Source: an uncultured Salinimicrobium sp.
GTDB lineage: Bacteria; Bacteroidota; Bacteroidia; Flavobacteriales; Flavobacteriaceae
Assembly (NCBI GenBank): GCA_946887075.1
Contig: CAMPKA010000004.1
Location: 103,618 to 167,617, forward strand
DNA length: 64,000 nucleotides
Direction of reading: 5' to 3'
Shown: in pieces, positions 33,482 to 41,713 of the stretch
Layout: every line of letters begins with the position of its first letter
How positions within the stretch are numbered: the first letter of the stretch is position 1
Notes under the pieces: generated by a model
Told to the model about the DNA's origin: nothing
Seen by the model: only the letters and a program-made list of their open reading frames with translations
Database searches by the model: none
Program-made: the position numbers and the translations under genes

Positions 33482-35077
33482 ATGAAGATAATCAGATCAG
33501 ACCGACTCCTGTTAGTGCTCCTTAGTTTGGTTTTACTCGTTTCGTGCAAGGATGAAAATGCGCCTGGGAAGGATTGGAAGATCACCCCACAGCAGATAGC
33601 AGCTGCCATTGAAAAGGGATCAGCAGTACACTTACATCACGAAAAAGCGGTGAACAGATTTTACGAAGCAAGATCCAATCACCCGGCCTGGGCGGAGTCC
33701 GAAGACAGAGCGGAACTTTTTTCAGCCTTGTCGGGAGCAGAAAAAGAAGGTCTTTCTGGAGAAGATTATCACCTGCCCGAGATTAAACAGCTCATGCAAC
33801 GGACTTCTTTTACCCCTCAAGAAGCCGCCAGACTCGACCTCCTCCTGACCGATGCCTTCCTGACCTTTTCAGAGGATCTTTATTACGGAAAACTGGATCC
33901 CCGGGAGTATCATGATGATTGGGGAGTTCCCAAGAAAGACATAGATCTCTTAGGCTTTCTTCAAAAAGCGGCAGAATCGGGAGATGTGGATGAGGCTTTT
34001 AACCAGATCAGGCCTCATCATCAGGTCTACGAGGGATTGATGAGGTCTCTCGAGGACTATGCCGCCCTGAGAAAAAATCAGGAGCATATCGTGCAAGTAC
34101 CTGAAGGTGAAATGATCAAACCTGGTGAAAAGGACCCGAGGATTCCTATCCTTGTGCAAAGGTTGAAACAATTAGAGCTTCTGCCAGATGATTACCAGAG
34201 CCGGGATAGCACCTTCACCCGGGACCTGCAGGATGCGGTCGAAAGATTTCAGAAAACCATGGGGCTGGAGACAGACGCCGTCCTTGGCAATTCCACTCTT
34301 GGAGAACTCAACATGAGTGTCGCTGATCGTTACGACCAGATCCTGGTGAATCTGGAACGCTGGCGCTGGTATCCCCGGAACCTCGGAGACCATTACATCC
34401 TGGTCAATATTCCGGATTTCAATCTGGTGGTAGTAAAAGACGGAGATACGCTGCGACAGCATAACGTGGTTGCGGGTGCCCCTGCACGCCAGACCCCGAT
34501 TTTCAGTGATACGCTGCAGTACATCGTCATCAATCCCACCTGGACGGTTCCGCCCACGATCAAAGCACAAGATGTCATTCCCAAAGCTTCTCGCAATCCG
34601 GAATATCTCAAAAGTCACAACATGGTTGTATATGATGCCGCAGGGAACCGTCTGAGTCCAGGGGAAATCGATTGGGGAAAGGCGGCAAATTATACATTTG
34701 TCCAACGTTCAGGGGTGGCAAATCCGCTCGGGAGGGTAAAGATCATTTACCCTAATCGGTATCTCGTTTACCTGCATGACACCCCCTCCAAAGGTTTATT
34801 CGAAGAGAATGAACGTGCGGAAAGTTCCGGCTGCGTTCGCGTAGAAAACGCGGTGGAATTAGCGGCATATGCCATATCGGGGCAAGACGACTGGAATGAA
34901 GAGAAGATCAGGGAAGTCATCGGGAGTGGAAAGACGACCCAGGTAAAAATAAACCGGCCCATAAGCGTCCACCATTTCTACTGGACAGCCTGGAGGGCCG
35001 GGGATAAAACTGTATTTACAAATGACGTCTACGGTCTGGACCAAAAGATCCTAAAAGGTCTCAAACAAGGATCCTAG
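33482..35077 (+). CDS. L,D-transpeptidase (YcbB/LdtD type), lipoprotein
   Basis: This 531-residue envelope enzyme forms 3-3 crosslinks in peptidoglycan or attaches proteins to it. It has a lipoprotein signal (LLVSC). A scaffold domain with SxxL repeats follows, then a peptidoglycan-binding segment (FQKTMGLETDAVLGNSTLGELN at about 257-280). The YkuD catalytic domain has NPTWTVPPTI, YLHDTPSKGLF and the nucleophile C451 in SSGCVRVEN. The size and domain order fit the YcbB family. Its stop codon overlaps the stop of the convergent second transpeptidase. Confidence 0.93.
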   Translation: MKIIRSDRLLLVLLSLVLLVSCKDENAPGKDWKITPQQIAAAIEKGSAVHLHHEKAVNRFYEARSNHPAWAESEDRAELFSALSGAEKEGLSGEDYHLPEIKQLMQRTSFTPQEAARLDLLLTDAFLTFSEDLYYGKLDPREYHDDWGVPKKDIDLLGFLQKAAESGDVDEAFNQIRPHHQVYEGLMRSLEDYAALRKNQEHIVQVPEGEMIKPGEKDPRIPILVQRLKQLELLPDDYQSRDSTFTRDLQDAVERFQKTMGLETDAVLGNSTLGELNMSVADRYDQILVNLERWRWYPRNLGDHYILVNIPDFNLVVVKDGDTLRQHNVVAGAPARQTPIFSDTLQYIVINPTWTVPPTIKAQDVIPKASRNPEYLKSHNMVVYDAAGNRLSPGEIDWGKAANYTFVQRSGVANPLGRVKIIYPNRYLVYLHDTPSKGLFEENERAESSGCVRVENAVELAAYAISGQDDWNEEKIREVIGSGKTTQVKINRPISVHHFYWTAWRAGDKTVFTNDVYGLDQKILKGLKQGS

Positions 35078-35817
35078 ACCGTGGTACCATTAAGATACTC
35101 GGATTGGGAAAGATAGGCTTTGCTGGGGGAATAGATGAACAAAGCGGAACCACCTTTTACGGTATTGATAATCTCTTTTGCTAATTTGGTCGGTACGGCG
35201 GGGCAACCATAGCTTCGCCCGAGCCTTCCTACTCTTTCGATGAAGTTTTCAGTGGCATAATCTGCACCATGCATGACGACGTATCGCTGGCGGGCGTTAG
35301 AATTAAAACCTTCTTCCTTGCCGTCGATAAAGAGAGACAGCCCATTTTTTCCATAGTAGGTTTCTGCAGTAACATAAAAGCCGAGCGAGCTTTGATGGGA
35401 ATTAGGCGTATTGGAAAAATCGGTAGCCAGATTGCCTCCGGTGTTCTGCCCGTGTGCGACGTAAGTGTTATAGAGAACTTTTTGATCGGTCATATCAAGA
35501 ATCCACATCCTTTTTTCAGTCGAAGGCAAACCAAAATCAATAATGGTAAGGATCTCATTTTTGATTTCCCCTTCATCCACAAGTTTTTGATACCCGGTCA
35601 TACCATTCTGGAATACCGCTTTTTCTGGCATGGTCACGTTCTTACTGACGAAAGATTCATAAAGCTTGTCAATTTTTTCTGCGGATGTTGGTCCTTCCGT
35701 TTTCACGGCGGTCACCTCGACGGAAGCTAAGTTTTCAGGTGTCCCGATGGAAATTGTTGGAGAATCGTTAAGGCTGGCTGTAAGAAGTGTCGCAAGGATT
35801 AGAATTTTGTTGATCAT
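35074..35817 (-). CDS. Murein L,D-transpeptidase catalytic domain protein (YkuD_2 type)
   Basis: This 247-residue secreted protein starts with a signal peptide (MINKILILATLLTASLN). The catalytic region carries VVMHGADYA with the active-site His and the nucleophile C205 in RLGRSYGCPAVP, which differs from the SHGC/SSGC form of classic YkuD enzymes and marks the YkuD_2 family. It is not related in sequence to the convergent transpeptidase. The two genes share the bases CTAG at their ends. Confidence 0.9.
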   Translation of the reverse strand: MINKILILATLLTASLNDSPTISIGTPENLASVEVTAVKTEGPTSAEKIDKLYESFVSKNVTMPEKAVFQNGMTGYQKLVDEGEIKNEILTIIDFGLPSTEKRMWILDMTDQKVLYNTYVAHGQNTGGNLATDFSNTPNSHQSSLGFYVTAETYYGKNGLSLFIDGKEEGFNSNARQRYVVMHGADYATENFIERVGRLGRSYGCPAVPTKLAKEIINTVKGGSALFIYSPSKAYLSQSEYLNGTTV

Positions 35818-36031
35818 AAGGTTTTTCAGTTTTATAGTTGTTAATTTTAGTTAAGGACTATATAAAGTTCAAAGGTCATACCAAACTCGACAAAAGGAAC
35901 TGTTAATCCTGTAAAAACCAGGTTTTTGAGCGTTTTAACCCCGCTATAATAACTTCCAAATTTTAGATTTATTTCACAACTTGCCCAGGAATAAATGTTA
36001 AATTTCCAATTCTCAATTTTTTGATCGGGCC

Positions 36032-36048
36032 GGTTGGACGCTCCAACC
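36032..36048. repeat. Perfect inverted repeat upstream of gpmI
   Basis: GGTTGGA, three bases, TCCAACC: a 7-base perfect palindromic arm pair, 24 bases upstream of the gpmI -7 box. No T-tract follows on either strand, so an operator is more likely than a terminator. Confidence 0.5.
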
Positions 36049-36071
36049 AAAAAGCTCTGCCCATCTTTCCT

Positions 36072-36079
36072 TATCTTTG
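36072..36079 (+). promoter_or_regulatory. -7 box of the gpmI promoter
   Basis: TATCTTTG matches the Bacteroidota consensus. It is 19 bases before the gpmI ATG. The -33 position shows no clear TTTG. Confidence 0.6.
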
Positions 36080-36098
36080 CAGACAAACCTTACACGGC

Positions 36099-37613
36099 AT
36101 GAATAAAAAAACGATTCTGATGATCCTGGACGGATGGGGGATCAGTAAAGATCCCGAAGTGTCGGCCGTCGCTAAAGCGAAAACGCCGTACATAGATGAG
36201 TTATCTAACAAATACCCGCAGAGTCAGCTCAGAACAGACGGAATGAACGTGGGCCTTCCGGAAGGCCAAATGGGCAACAGTGAGGTTGGGCATATGAATT
36301 TGGGTGCGGGAAGGATCGTTTATCAGGATTTGGCAAAGATCAATCTTGCCGTGGAGAACAACACTCTGGGTTCAGAACCGGTGCTGGAGCAGGCGCTCAA
36401 TTATGCCAAAAGCAATAACCGGCCGGTGCACTTTATGGGGTTGCTCAGTGACGGTGGGGTCCATTCCCATATCGAGCATCTCAAAGGGCTGCTGACAGTT
36501 GCCGATGATTTTGGGATAGAAAAAAAATATGTCCATGCCTTTACCGACGGTCGTGACGTAGATCCGCATTCTGGAAAGGGCTTCGTCCAGGAACTTCAGG
36601 AACACCTCTCCAAAACCGGAGCCGAATTAGCGAGTATTGTCGGCCGCTACTACGCCATGGACAGAGATCGGCGGTGGGAGAGGACCAAACTAGCTTATGA
36701 TCTTATAGTTAATGGCAAAGGGAACCAGACCGAAGATCCGGTCGCCGCTATTCAGGAGAGCTATGACGATGACATCAGCGACGAATTCATAAAGCCCATT
36801 GTGGTCACCAGGGAGGGAAATCCGGTTGCTGTGCTTCAGGATGATGATGTTGTGATTTTCTTCAATTTCCGGACAGACCGGGGAAGGCAACTGACCCAGG
36901 CGCTTTCTCAGGAGGACTTTCCAGAGCAGGAGATGAAGAAGCGTCCGCTTTACTTTGTCACCATGACGCGTTATGATGAGGAATTCAGGAACATCCACGT
37001 GATCTATAAAAAGGACGACATCAGGGCGACGCTGGGCGAGGTTTTGGAAAAGAAAGGGCTTACCCAGATTCGCATTGCCGAAACTGAGAAGTACCCGCAT
37101 GTCACCTTCTTCTTTTCCGGCGGGCGGGAAAAACCCTTCCGGGGAGAAAGGCGTATTATGATCGATTCTCCCAAGGTAGCCACTTATGATCTAAAACCAG
37201 AAATGAGCGCCTTTGAGGTAACAGATGCCATCATACCTGAAATTGAAAAAGAGAAGGTGGATTTCATTTGTTTGAATTATGCCAACCCGGACATGGTCGG
37301 CCATACCGGAGATTTCGATGCTGCGGTTAAGGCCTGTGAGGTGGTGGATCAATGTGCCGGACGAGTCATCGATACGGCAGTGAAGCACGGATACAGCGTG
37401 CTCGTTATCGCCGATCATGGGAACAGTGATATGATGCGGAATCCAGACGGAAGTCCGAATACCGCCCACACTACAAACCCGGTACCCTTTATTCTCGTCG
37501 ATAAGGATGTTACCGCCGTAAGCGACGGGATTCTGGGAGATATTGCTCCTACGATTCTTAAACTTATGGGAATAGAAAAACCAGAATTAATGACTCAAAA
37601 ACCACTTTTTTAA
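36099..37613 (+). CDS. gpmI: 2,3-bisphosphoglycerate-independent phosphoglycerate mutase
   Basis: GpmI interconverts 3- and 2-phosphoglycerate in glycolysis and is manganese dependent. From ATG 36099 the protein has 504 residues. It begins MILDGWG with metal ligand Asp and has the catalytic serine S61 in NSEVGHMN. Further motifs are HFMGLLSDGGVHSH, FTDGRDVDP, the RYYAMDRDRRW substrate loop, NYANPDMVGHTG and IADHGNSD. These cover both the phosphatase and transferase domains. The frame is open upstream to 36021, but the extra residues carry no conserved features and include the promoter. Confidence 0.97.
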   Translation: MNKKTILMILDGWGISKDPEVSAVAKAKTPYIDELSNKYPQSQLRTDGMNVGLPEGQMGNSEVGHMNLGAGRIVYQDLAKINLAVENNTLGSEPVLEQALNYAKSNNRPVHFMGLLSDGGVHSHIEHLKGLLTVADDFGIEKKYVHAFTDGRDVDPHSGKGFVQELQEHLSKTGAELASIVGRYYAMDRDRRWERTKLAYDLIVNGKGNQTEDPVAAIQESYDDDISDEFIKPIVVTREGNPVAVLQDDDVVIFFNFRTDRGRQLTQALSQEDFPEQEMKKRPLYFVTMTRYDEEFRNIHVIYKKDDIRATLGEVLEKKGLTQIRIAETEKYPHVTFFFSGGREKPFRGERRIMIDSPKVATYDLKPEMSAFEVTDAIIPEIEKEKVDFICLNYANPDMVGHTGDFDAAVKACEVVDQCAGRVIDTAVKHGYSVLVIADHGNSDMMRNPDGSPNTAHTTNPVPFILVDKDVTAVSDGILGDIAPTILKLMGIEKPELMTQKPLF

Positions 37614-37614
37614 A

Positions 37615-38175
37615 TTGAAAAATCTATTTATCCTAATCCTGATGTTCTCGGCCCTGGACTGCGGGAATAAAACGCAGACAACGGCTGAAACCAGGAACGA
37701 CACGACAACAGATCAGCCGACAACACCGACGCAATCAGGCCCTATCATCGGAGAAATTCAATGGTCGGATCTCCGGAAAGAACCTCATGCCTCCTGGTTT
37801 GAGCCGATGCTAAAATCATATGAACCAGAGGCAGCGGCAATGGAGATCATCCGAGACCACATTGGAGCGTATCAAATCAAGGCTTATATGGGCACCTGGT
37901 GTGCGGACAGTAAAAGAGAGATTCCTAAACTTTATAAGATCCTTGAGCTTTCAGATTACGAGATGGACAAACTCGAAATCATCGGGGTTACGCGGAACAA
38001 AACGCTTCCGGATGATTCCCAGAAGGCCTTTGACGTTCAGTATGTCCCCACTATCATTTTCCTGAAAGATGGAGAGGAGGTAGGAAGGTTTGTCGAATAT
38101 CCACAGGAAAGTTTTGAAGAGGATATCGCCAAAATAGTATCCGGACAGCCTTATAAGCACGCCTACCAGGAATAA
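37615..38175 (+). CDS. Thioredoxin-like lipoprotein
   Basis: A 186-residue protein that starts with TTG at 37615, giving a credible lipoprotein signal (MKNLFILILMFSALDC). A Thr-rich linker follows. The thioredoxin fold is seen in YMGTWCADSKREIP and VQYVPTIIFLKDGEEVGRF with the cis-Pro. The active site is C-A-D-S, a monothiol form, so it cannot do the usual dithiol exchange alone. It lies one base after gpmI, so the two are on one transcript, but a metabolic link is not obvious. Confidence 0.85.
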   Translation: MKNLFILILMFSALDCGNKTQTTAETRNDTTTDQPTTPTQSGPIIGEIQWSDLRKEPHASWFEPMLKSYEPEAAAMEIIRDHIGAYQIKAYMGTWCADSKREIPKLYKILELSDYEMDKLEIIGVTRNKTLPDDSQKAFDVQYVPTIIFLKDGEEVGRFVEYPQESFEEDIAKIVSGQPYKHAYQE

Positions 38176-38213
38176 CACCTGCCTTGTTCGGAAAATTTCT
38201 CTGCGATTCTTCT

Positions 38214-38221
38214 TACTTTTG
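38214..38221 (+). promoter_or_regulatory. -7 box before the HAD phosphatase gene
   Basis: TACTTTTG matches TAnnTTTG and ends 4 bases before the ATG at 38226, so the transcript would be leaderless or nearly so. It would also serve map downstream. Confidence 0.5.
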
Positions 38222-38225
38222 ACCC

Positions 38226-38633
38226 ATGAGAAGATTGTTGACCATAGCAGTAGATTTTGATGGAACTCTGGTCGAAAACCGGTATCCGGAGATCGGGAAA
38301 CCCATTCTGTTTGCCTTTGAGACCATTAAGAAGCTTCAGCAGGAAGGCCACCAGATCATTCTATGGACTTACCGTTGCGGGAAACCTCTTGAGGACGCCG
38401 TTGCTTTCTGTAAGAAAAAGGGCGTTGAATTCTATGCAATCAACAAGAGTTATCCTGAAGAGGAATACGATCCGCGTCAGAGCCGAAAGATTTTGGCCGA
38501 TATCTTTATCGATGACCGAAATCTCAATGGTCTGATTCCGTGGGGTGAAGTATATCACAAACTTACAGGAATAGCAGAATCGGAGGTAAAGGAAAAACCG
38601 GGTAAAAGCCTGCTCAACCTATTTAAAAGATAA
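38226..38633 (+). CDS. HAD-superfamily phosphatase (BT0820 type)
   Basis: This 135-residue compact HAD protein has motif I DFDGTLVE (nucleophile and acid aspartates), motif II ILWTYR with a Thr, and motif III/IV in IFIDDRN. No cap domain is inserted, so its substrate could be large or the enzyme could depend on oligomerisation. It fits the BT0820 group of Bacteroidota. Its stop is 2 bases before map, so both are probably co-transcribed. Confidence 0.85.
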   Translation: MRRLLTIAVDFDGTLVENRYPEIGKPILFAFETIKKLQQEGHQIILWTYRCGKPLEDAVAFCKKKGVEFYAINKSYPEEEYDPRQSRKILADIFIDDRNLNGLIPWGEVYHKLTGIAESEVKEKPGKSLLNLFKR

Positions 38634-38635
38634 GC

Positions 38636-39451
38636 ATGATCATAGCAAAGACCAGAGAGGAAATAGAACTGATGCGGGAAAGCGCCCTGATCGTATCCAA
38701 AACGCTCGGGATGCTGGCCGCTGAGGTAAAACCCGGAGTCACCACAATCGAACTGGACAGACTCGCCGAAACCTTCATCCGGGATCACGGGGCGGAACCA
38801 GGTTTCCTTGGGATGTACGGTTTTCCAAACTCACTCTGCATGAGCCCTAATGCTCAGGTCGTGCATGGTATCCCTAATGATACCCCGCTTACAGAAGGCG
38901 ATATTATTTCCATCGACTGCGGAGCGGTAAAAAATGGATTCTATGGCGATCATGCCTATACCTTTGGGGTAGGGGAAATCGACCCGGAAACAACCAGGCT
39001 TCTGAAAGTTACCAAGGAATGTCTTTATATCGGAATCGGGGAATTCCGCCATGGCAACCGCGTCGGGGATGTGGGATTCGCCATTCAGCAACATGCCGAA
39101 AACAATGGATTCGGGGTTGTCAGGGAACTTGTAGGACATGGTCTGGGGAAGAAGATGCATGAAGACCCGGAGATGCCTAACTACGGCAAGAGAGGTAGAG
39201 GTAAAAAATTCATCGAGGGAATGGTTGTAGCCATCGAACCGATGATCAATGCCGGAACTCATCAGATCAGACAGCTCAAAGACGGGTGGACCATCTTAAC
39301 CGCTGATAAGAAACCCAGTGCTCATTTTGAACATGACGTTGCCCTGATCGATGGGAAGCCCGAGTTATTGTCCACCTTCCGGTATATCTATGACGCCCTT
39401 GGAATCGTTTCAGATGAAGAGGATGAATTCCGGAGTAAGGCTGTCAGTTGA
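38636..39451 (+). CDS. map: Type I methionine aminopeptidase
   Basis: This enzyme removes the initiator methionine from new proteins. The 271-residue protein has the five metal ligands in order: D in SIDCGAV, D in GDHAYTF, H in GHGLGKKMHE, E in AIEPMI, and E in FEHDVAL; the substrate His lies in VVHGIPND. No N-terminal zinc-finger extension is present. It is the second gene after the HAD phosphatase. It is 37 bases before the methyltransferase gene. Confidence 0.96.
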   Translation: MIIAKTREEIELMRESALIVSKTLGMLAAEVKPGVTTIELDRLAETFIRDHGAEPGFLGMYGFPNSLCMSPNAQVVHGIPNDTPLTEGDIISIDCGAVKNGFYGDHAYTFGVGEIDPETTRLLKVTKECLYIGIGEFRHGNRVGDVGFAIQQHAENNGFGVVRELVGHGLGKKMHEDPEMPNYGKRGRGKKFIEGMVVAIEPMINAGTHQIRQLKDGWTILTADKKPSAHFEHDVALIDGKPELLSTFRYIYDALGIVSDEEDEFRSKAVS

Positions 39452-39488
39452 ATGCCTTACCTTGGACTAAATTAGCTGTGCCGGAGAA

Positions 39489-40283
39489 ATGCTCAATAAG
39501 ATCTTCAAAAAAGTCCTCAATACCGTTCCAAGGCCCCTTCTCATCCGGCTAAGTTACTTCATCCGTCCATTTCTGGTGATTGGCCTTCGTGGCAACAGAT
39601 ATCAGGATCCCATCGACGGCCGGCGATTTTCCAGGTTCCTGCCTTACGGCTACGGACAACAGCGCCAGAATGTGCTTTCTCCCTCCACATTATCCCTGGA
39701 GCGCCACCGCCTCCTATGGTTATACCTGGAGCGTTGTACTGATTTTTTCACAGCTCCGAGGAAGGTGCTGCATTTCGCTCCGGAACAGGCCTTCTACAAC
39801 CGCTTCAGAAAAATGAAACACCTGGAGTATACCACCACCGATCTCAATAGCCCTCTTGCTGATGTCAAAGCAGACATCTGCGAACTTCCCTTTGCGGATG
39901 ACGCTTATGATTTTGTTCTCTGCAACCACGTCCTGGAACATATCCCTGATGATGACACCGCTTTGAAGGAGATCAAACGAGTACTCAAACCGGGAGGTAT
40001 AGCCATTCTGCAAATCCCGCAGGATCTTTCAAGAGAAAAGACCTTCGAAGATAATTCAATTACAGACCGAAAGGAACGGGCGCGCATATTTGGTCAATAT
40101 GATCATGTAAGGGTGTATGGCAGGGACTTTTTCAAAAAACTCCGAAAGACAGGATTTGAAGTGCAGGAGGTAGATCTCACCTCAGATATGGATCATGAGG
40201 AAATCAACCGGTACCGCTTATCTGCGGGGGAGATTATTCCGGTAGTCAGGAAACCCGTTACAGTTCAAGATAAATCTCTTTAA
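39489..40283 (+). CDS. Class I SAM-dependent methyltransferase
   Basis: This 264-residue protein has a Rossmann-type methyltransferase core (VLHFAPEQAF for SAM binding, YTTTDLNSP, CNHVLEHIPDDDTALKEIKRVLKPGG). An N-terminal basic extension and a late MDHEEINRYRLSAG segment surround it. The family resembles methyltransferases found near glycan genes in Bacteroidota. The substrate is unknown. The 3' end overlaps the convergent apbE gene by 26 bases. Confidence 0.85.
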   Translation: MLNKIFKKVLNTVPRPLLIRLSYFIRPFLVIGLRGNRYQDPIDGRRFSRFLPYGYGQQRQNVLSPSTLSLERHRLLWLYLERCTDFFTAPRKVLHFAPEQAFYNRFRKMKHLEYTTTDLNSPLADVKADICELPFADDAYDFVLCNHVLEHIPDDDTALKEIKRVLKPGGIAILQIPQDLSREKTFEDNSITDRKERARIFGQYDHVRVYGRDFFKKLRKTGFEVQEVDLTSDMDHEEINRYRLSAGEIIPVVRKPVTVQDKSL

Positions 40284-41268
40284 AACCCGCAGTCATGTAC
40301 TGCCTGATCTTCTCTTCTGAGGAGGAATAGATCAGGAAGGCGTCGATACCTTCGAGTCGATCCAGCAAGGTTCTGGACTTTTCATATCCCATCGCCATAA
40401 AGGCAGTTGCATAGGCATCAGCAAGGGCACAGTTCTCGGCAAGTACTGTTGCGCTGAGCAAATCCGACCGTTCCGCGTGACCTGTAAGGGGATTTATCGT
40501 ATGCACATAAGTCTCTCCTGTTTCCGGATCAAAACGGTTCTTTCTGTAATTTCCGGAGGTAGCCATTGCACGGTCGGTCAATCTGACGGCTGCCGTCAGG
40601 GTCCGTTGTGAACCTGATTGATCAGGAGAATCTATTCCGACTATCCAGGGAGAGCCTTTATCCAGATTTTCGCCCTTGGCCAAAAGTTCCCCTCCTACCT
40701 CAACCAGGTAATGCCTCACATCATGTTGATCCAGGTACCTTCCGATGAGATCCACAGTATAGCCTTTCGCAATGGCATTGAAGTCCAGGTACATTCCGGA
40801 GATTTCAAATTTCACTTTTCCAGAGGTATCCAGCGATACCTTCTCAAGTCCTACATACCGCATCAGGGAATCCACAACCCGAGCATCCGGGGGAGTCACA
40901 TCGCCGCGGGGACCAAAACCATATTGATTTACCAGATTTCCGACTGTTGGATCAAAATACCCATTGCTCTGGAGGAAAACCTGCCTGGAAAGACGCAAAA
41001 CCTCCCTGAAGAGGCTATCGACCCGGATTAGCGAATCACCCCGGTTGATCCTTGAAATATCGGAATCGCTGCGGTACGTACTCATCGATTGATTCACCCT
41101 TTCGAATATGGAATCCAGAGCTTCATAATACGGAAGCTCTTCATCGTGAAAGACTTTAACTGAATACGTGGTTCCCAAAGCCTCTCCGGCCAAATGGATT
41201 TCCTTGGACCCTTCCTGGCAACCCAGAAGGAAACAGATAATAACGAATCCCAGTCCTCTATGCAGCAT
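40258..41268 (-). CDS. apbE: FAD:protein FMN transferase
   Basis: ApbE uses FAD to attach FMN to threonine residues of proteins such as NqrB and NqrC. The 336-residue lipoprotein (lipobox LLGC) has the substrate motifs ALGTTYSVK, FDPTVGNLVNQYGFGP and FNAIAKGYTVD. It also has the C-terminal ATSGNYRKN and VHTINPLTGH, which hold magnesium and flavin contacts. It lies 4 bases after the 118-residue gene and on the same strand as the nqr operon, so it very probably matures that complex. Confidence 0.95.
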   Translation of the reverse strand: MLHRGLGFVIICFLLGCQEGSKEIHLAGEALGTTYSVKVFHDEELPYYEALDSIFERVNQSMSTYRSDSDISRINRGDSLIRVDSLFREVLRLSRQVFLQSNGYFDPTVGNLVNQYGFGPRGDVTPPDARVVDSLMRYVGLEKVSLDTSGKVKFEISGMYLDFNAIAKGYTVDLIGRYLDQHDVRHYLVEVGGELLAKGENLDKGSPWIVGIDSPDQSGSQRTLTAAVRLTDRAMATSGNYRKNRFDPETGETYVHTINPLTGHAERSDLLSATVLAENCALADAYATAFMAMGYEKSRTLLDRLEGIDAFLIYSSSEEKIRQYMTAGFKEIYLEL

Positions 41269-41272
41269 TGCT

Positions 41273-41629
41273 TCAGATTTCTTTTAATCCAGGAAAGTTT
41301 ACAACGTAATCCTCATCACTGGTCACTGGCAATTCATAATCCACAGAATTTGCCAGTCCTACTCCAGCATAATAGGTCCTGGCATTAAATTTTTCCGCAT
41401 GTTCCTTGATGGACCGAAAAAAAACAGCCTCAAATTCCGCCGGGTTGTATGGATATGGTATTGCCCTTACGATGACGAAGGAAAGTTTCCCTCCTTTGAC
41501 CACGACGAACTGGGGATTCTTCTTCAACTCGCTGTTCACCCCGAGAAATTCATACCCTTTGGTGCGGAGATCCTCCCCCACTATGTTCATCGCAAGATTA
41601 TGCAACTCCTGATCCGTTAGATTTGGCAT
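41273..41629 (-). CDS. Conserved protein of unknown function next to nqrF and apbE
   Basis: A 118-residue cytoplasmic protein with no signal or membrane span. It has an N-terminal helix (TDQELHNLAMNIVGEDL), then a strand-rich core (GYEFLGVNSELKKNPQFVVVKGGKLSFVIVRAI, RTYYAGVGLANSVDYELP), and ends VNFPGLKEI. I recognise it only as a protein conserved beside nqr genes in flavobacteria; its name in some annotations as an NqrF part is not supported by sequence. Position between nqrF and apbE suggests a role in Na+-NQR assembly or flavin handling. Confidence 0.7.
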   Translation of the reverse strand: MPNLTDQELHNLAMNIVGEDLRTKGYEFLGVNSELKKNPQFVVVKGGKLSFVIVRAIPYPYNPAEFEAVFFRSIKEHAEKFNARTYYAGVGLANSVDYELPVTSDEDYVVNFPGLKEI

Positions 41630-41669
41630 CTTTGAATTTTTGCTTTCAAACAGTAAGGTCCAGAGACAA

Positions 41670-41693
41670 CACGACCACCCGGAGGTGGTCGTG
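41670..41693 (-). promoter_or_regulatory. 10-base perfect hairpin between nqrF and the 118-residue gene
   Basis: CACGACCACC and GGTGGTCGTG pair fully around a 4-base loop. No T-tract follows on the minus strand, so it could be a partial terminator or an mRNA 3' stabiliser that sets the ratio of nqrA-F to apbE expression. Confidence 0.55.
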
Positions 41694-41713
41694 AAATTAT
41701 CGATCTTCTGGGT

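Noticed and set aside
35847..36086. 79-codon minus-strand frame in the gap before gpmI
   Set aside because: It begins within the gpmI promoter, its product matches no family, and its composition follows A/T-rich noncoding DNA.
41273..41629. Annotation of the 118-residue protein as part of NqrF
   Set aside because: It has none of the ferredoxin, FAD or NADH motifs, and a complete NqrF is encoded next to it.
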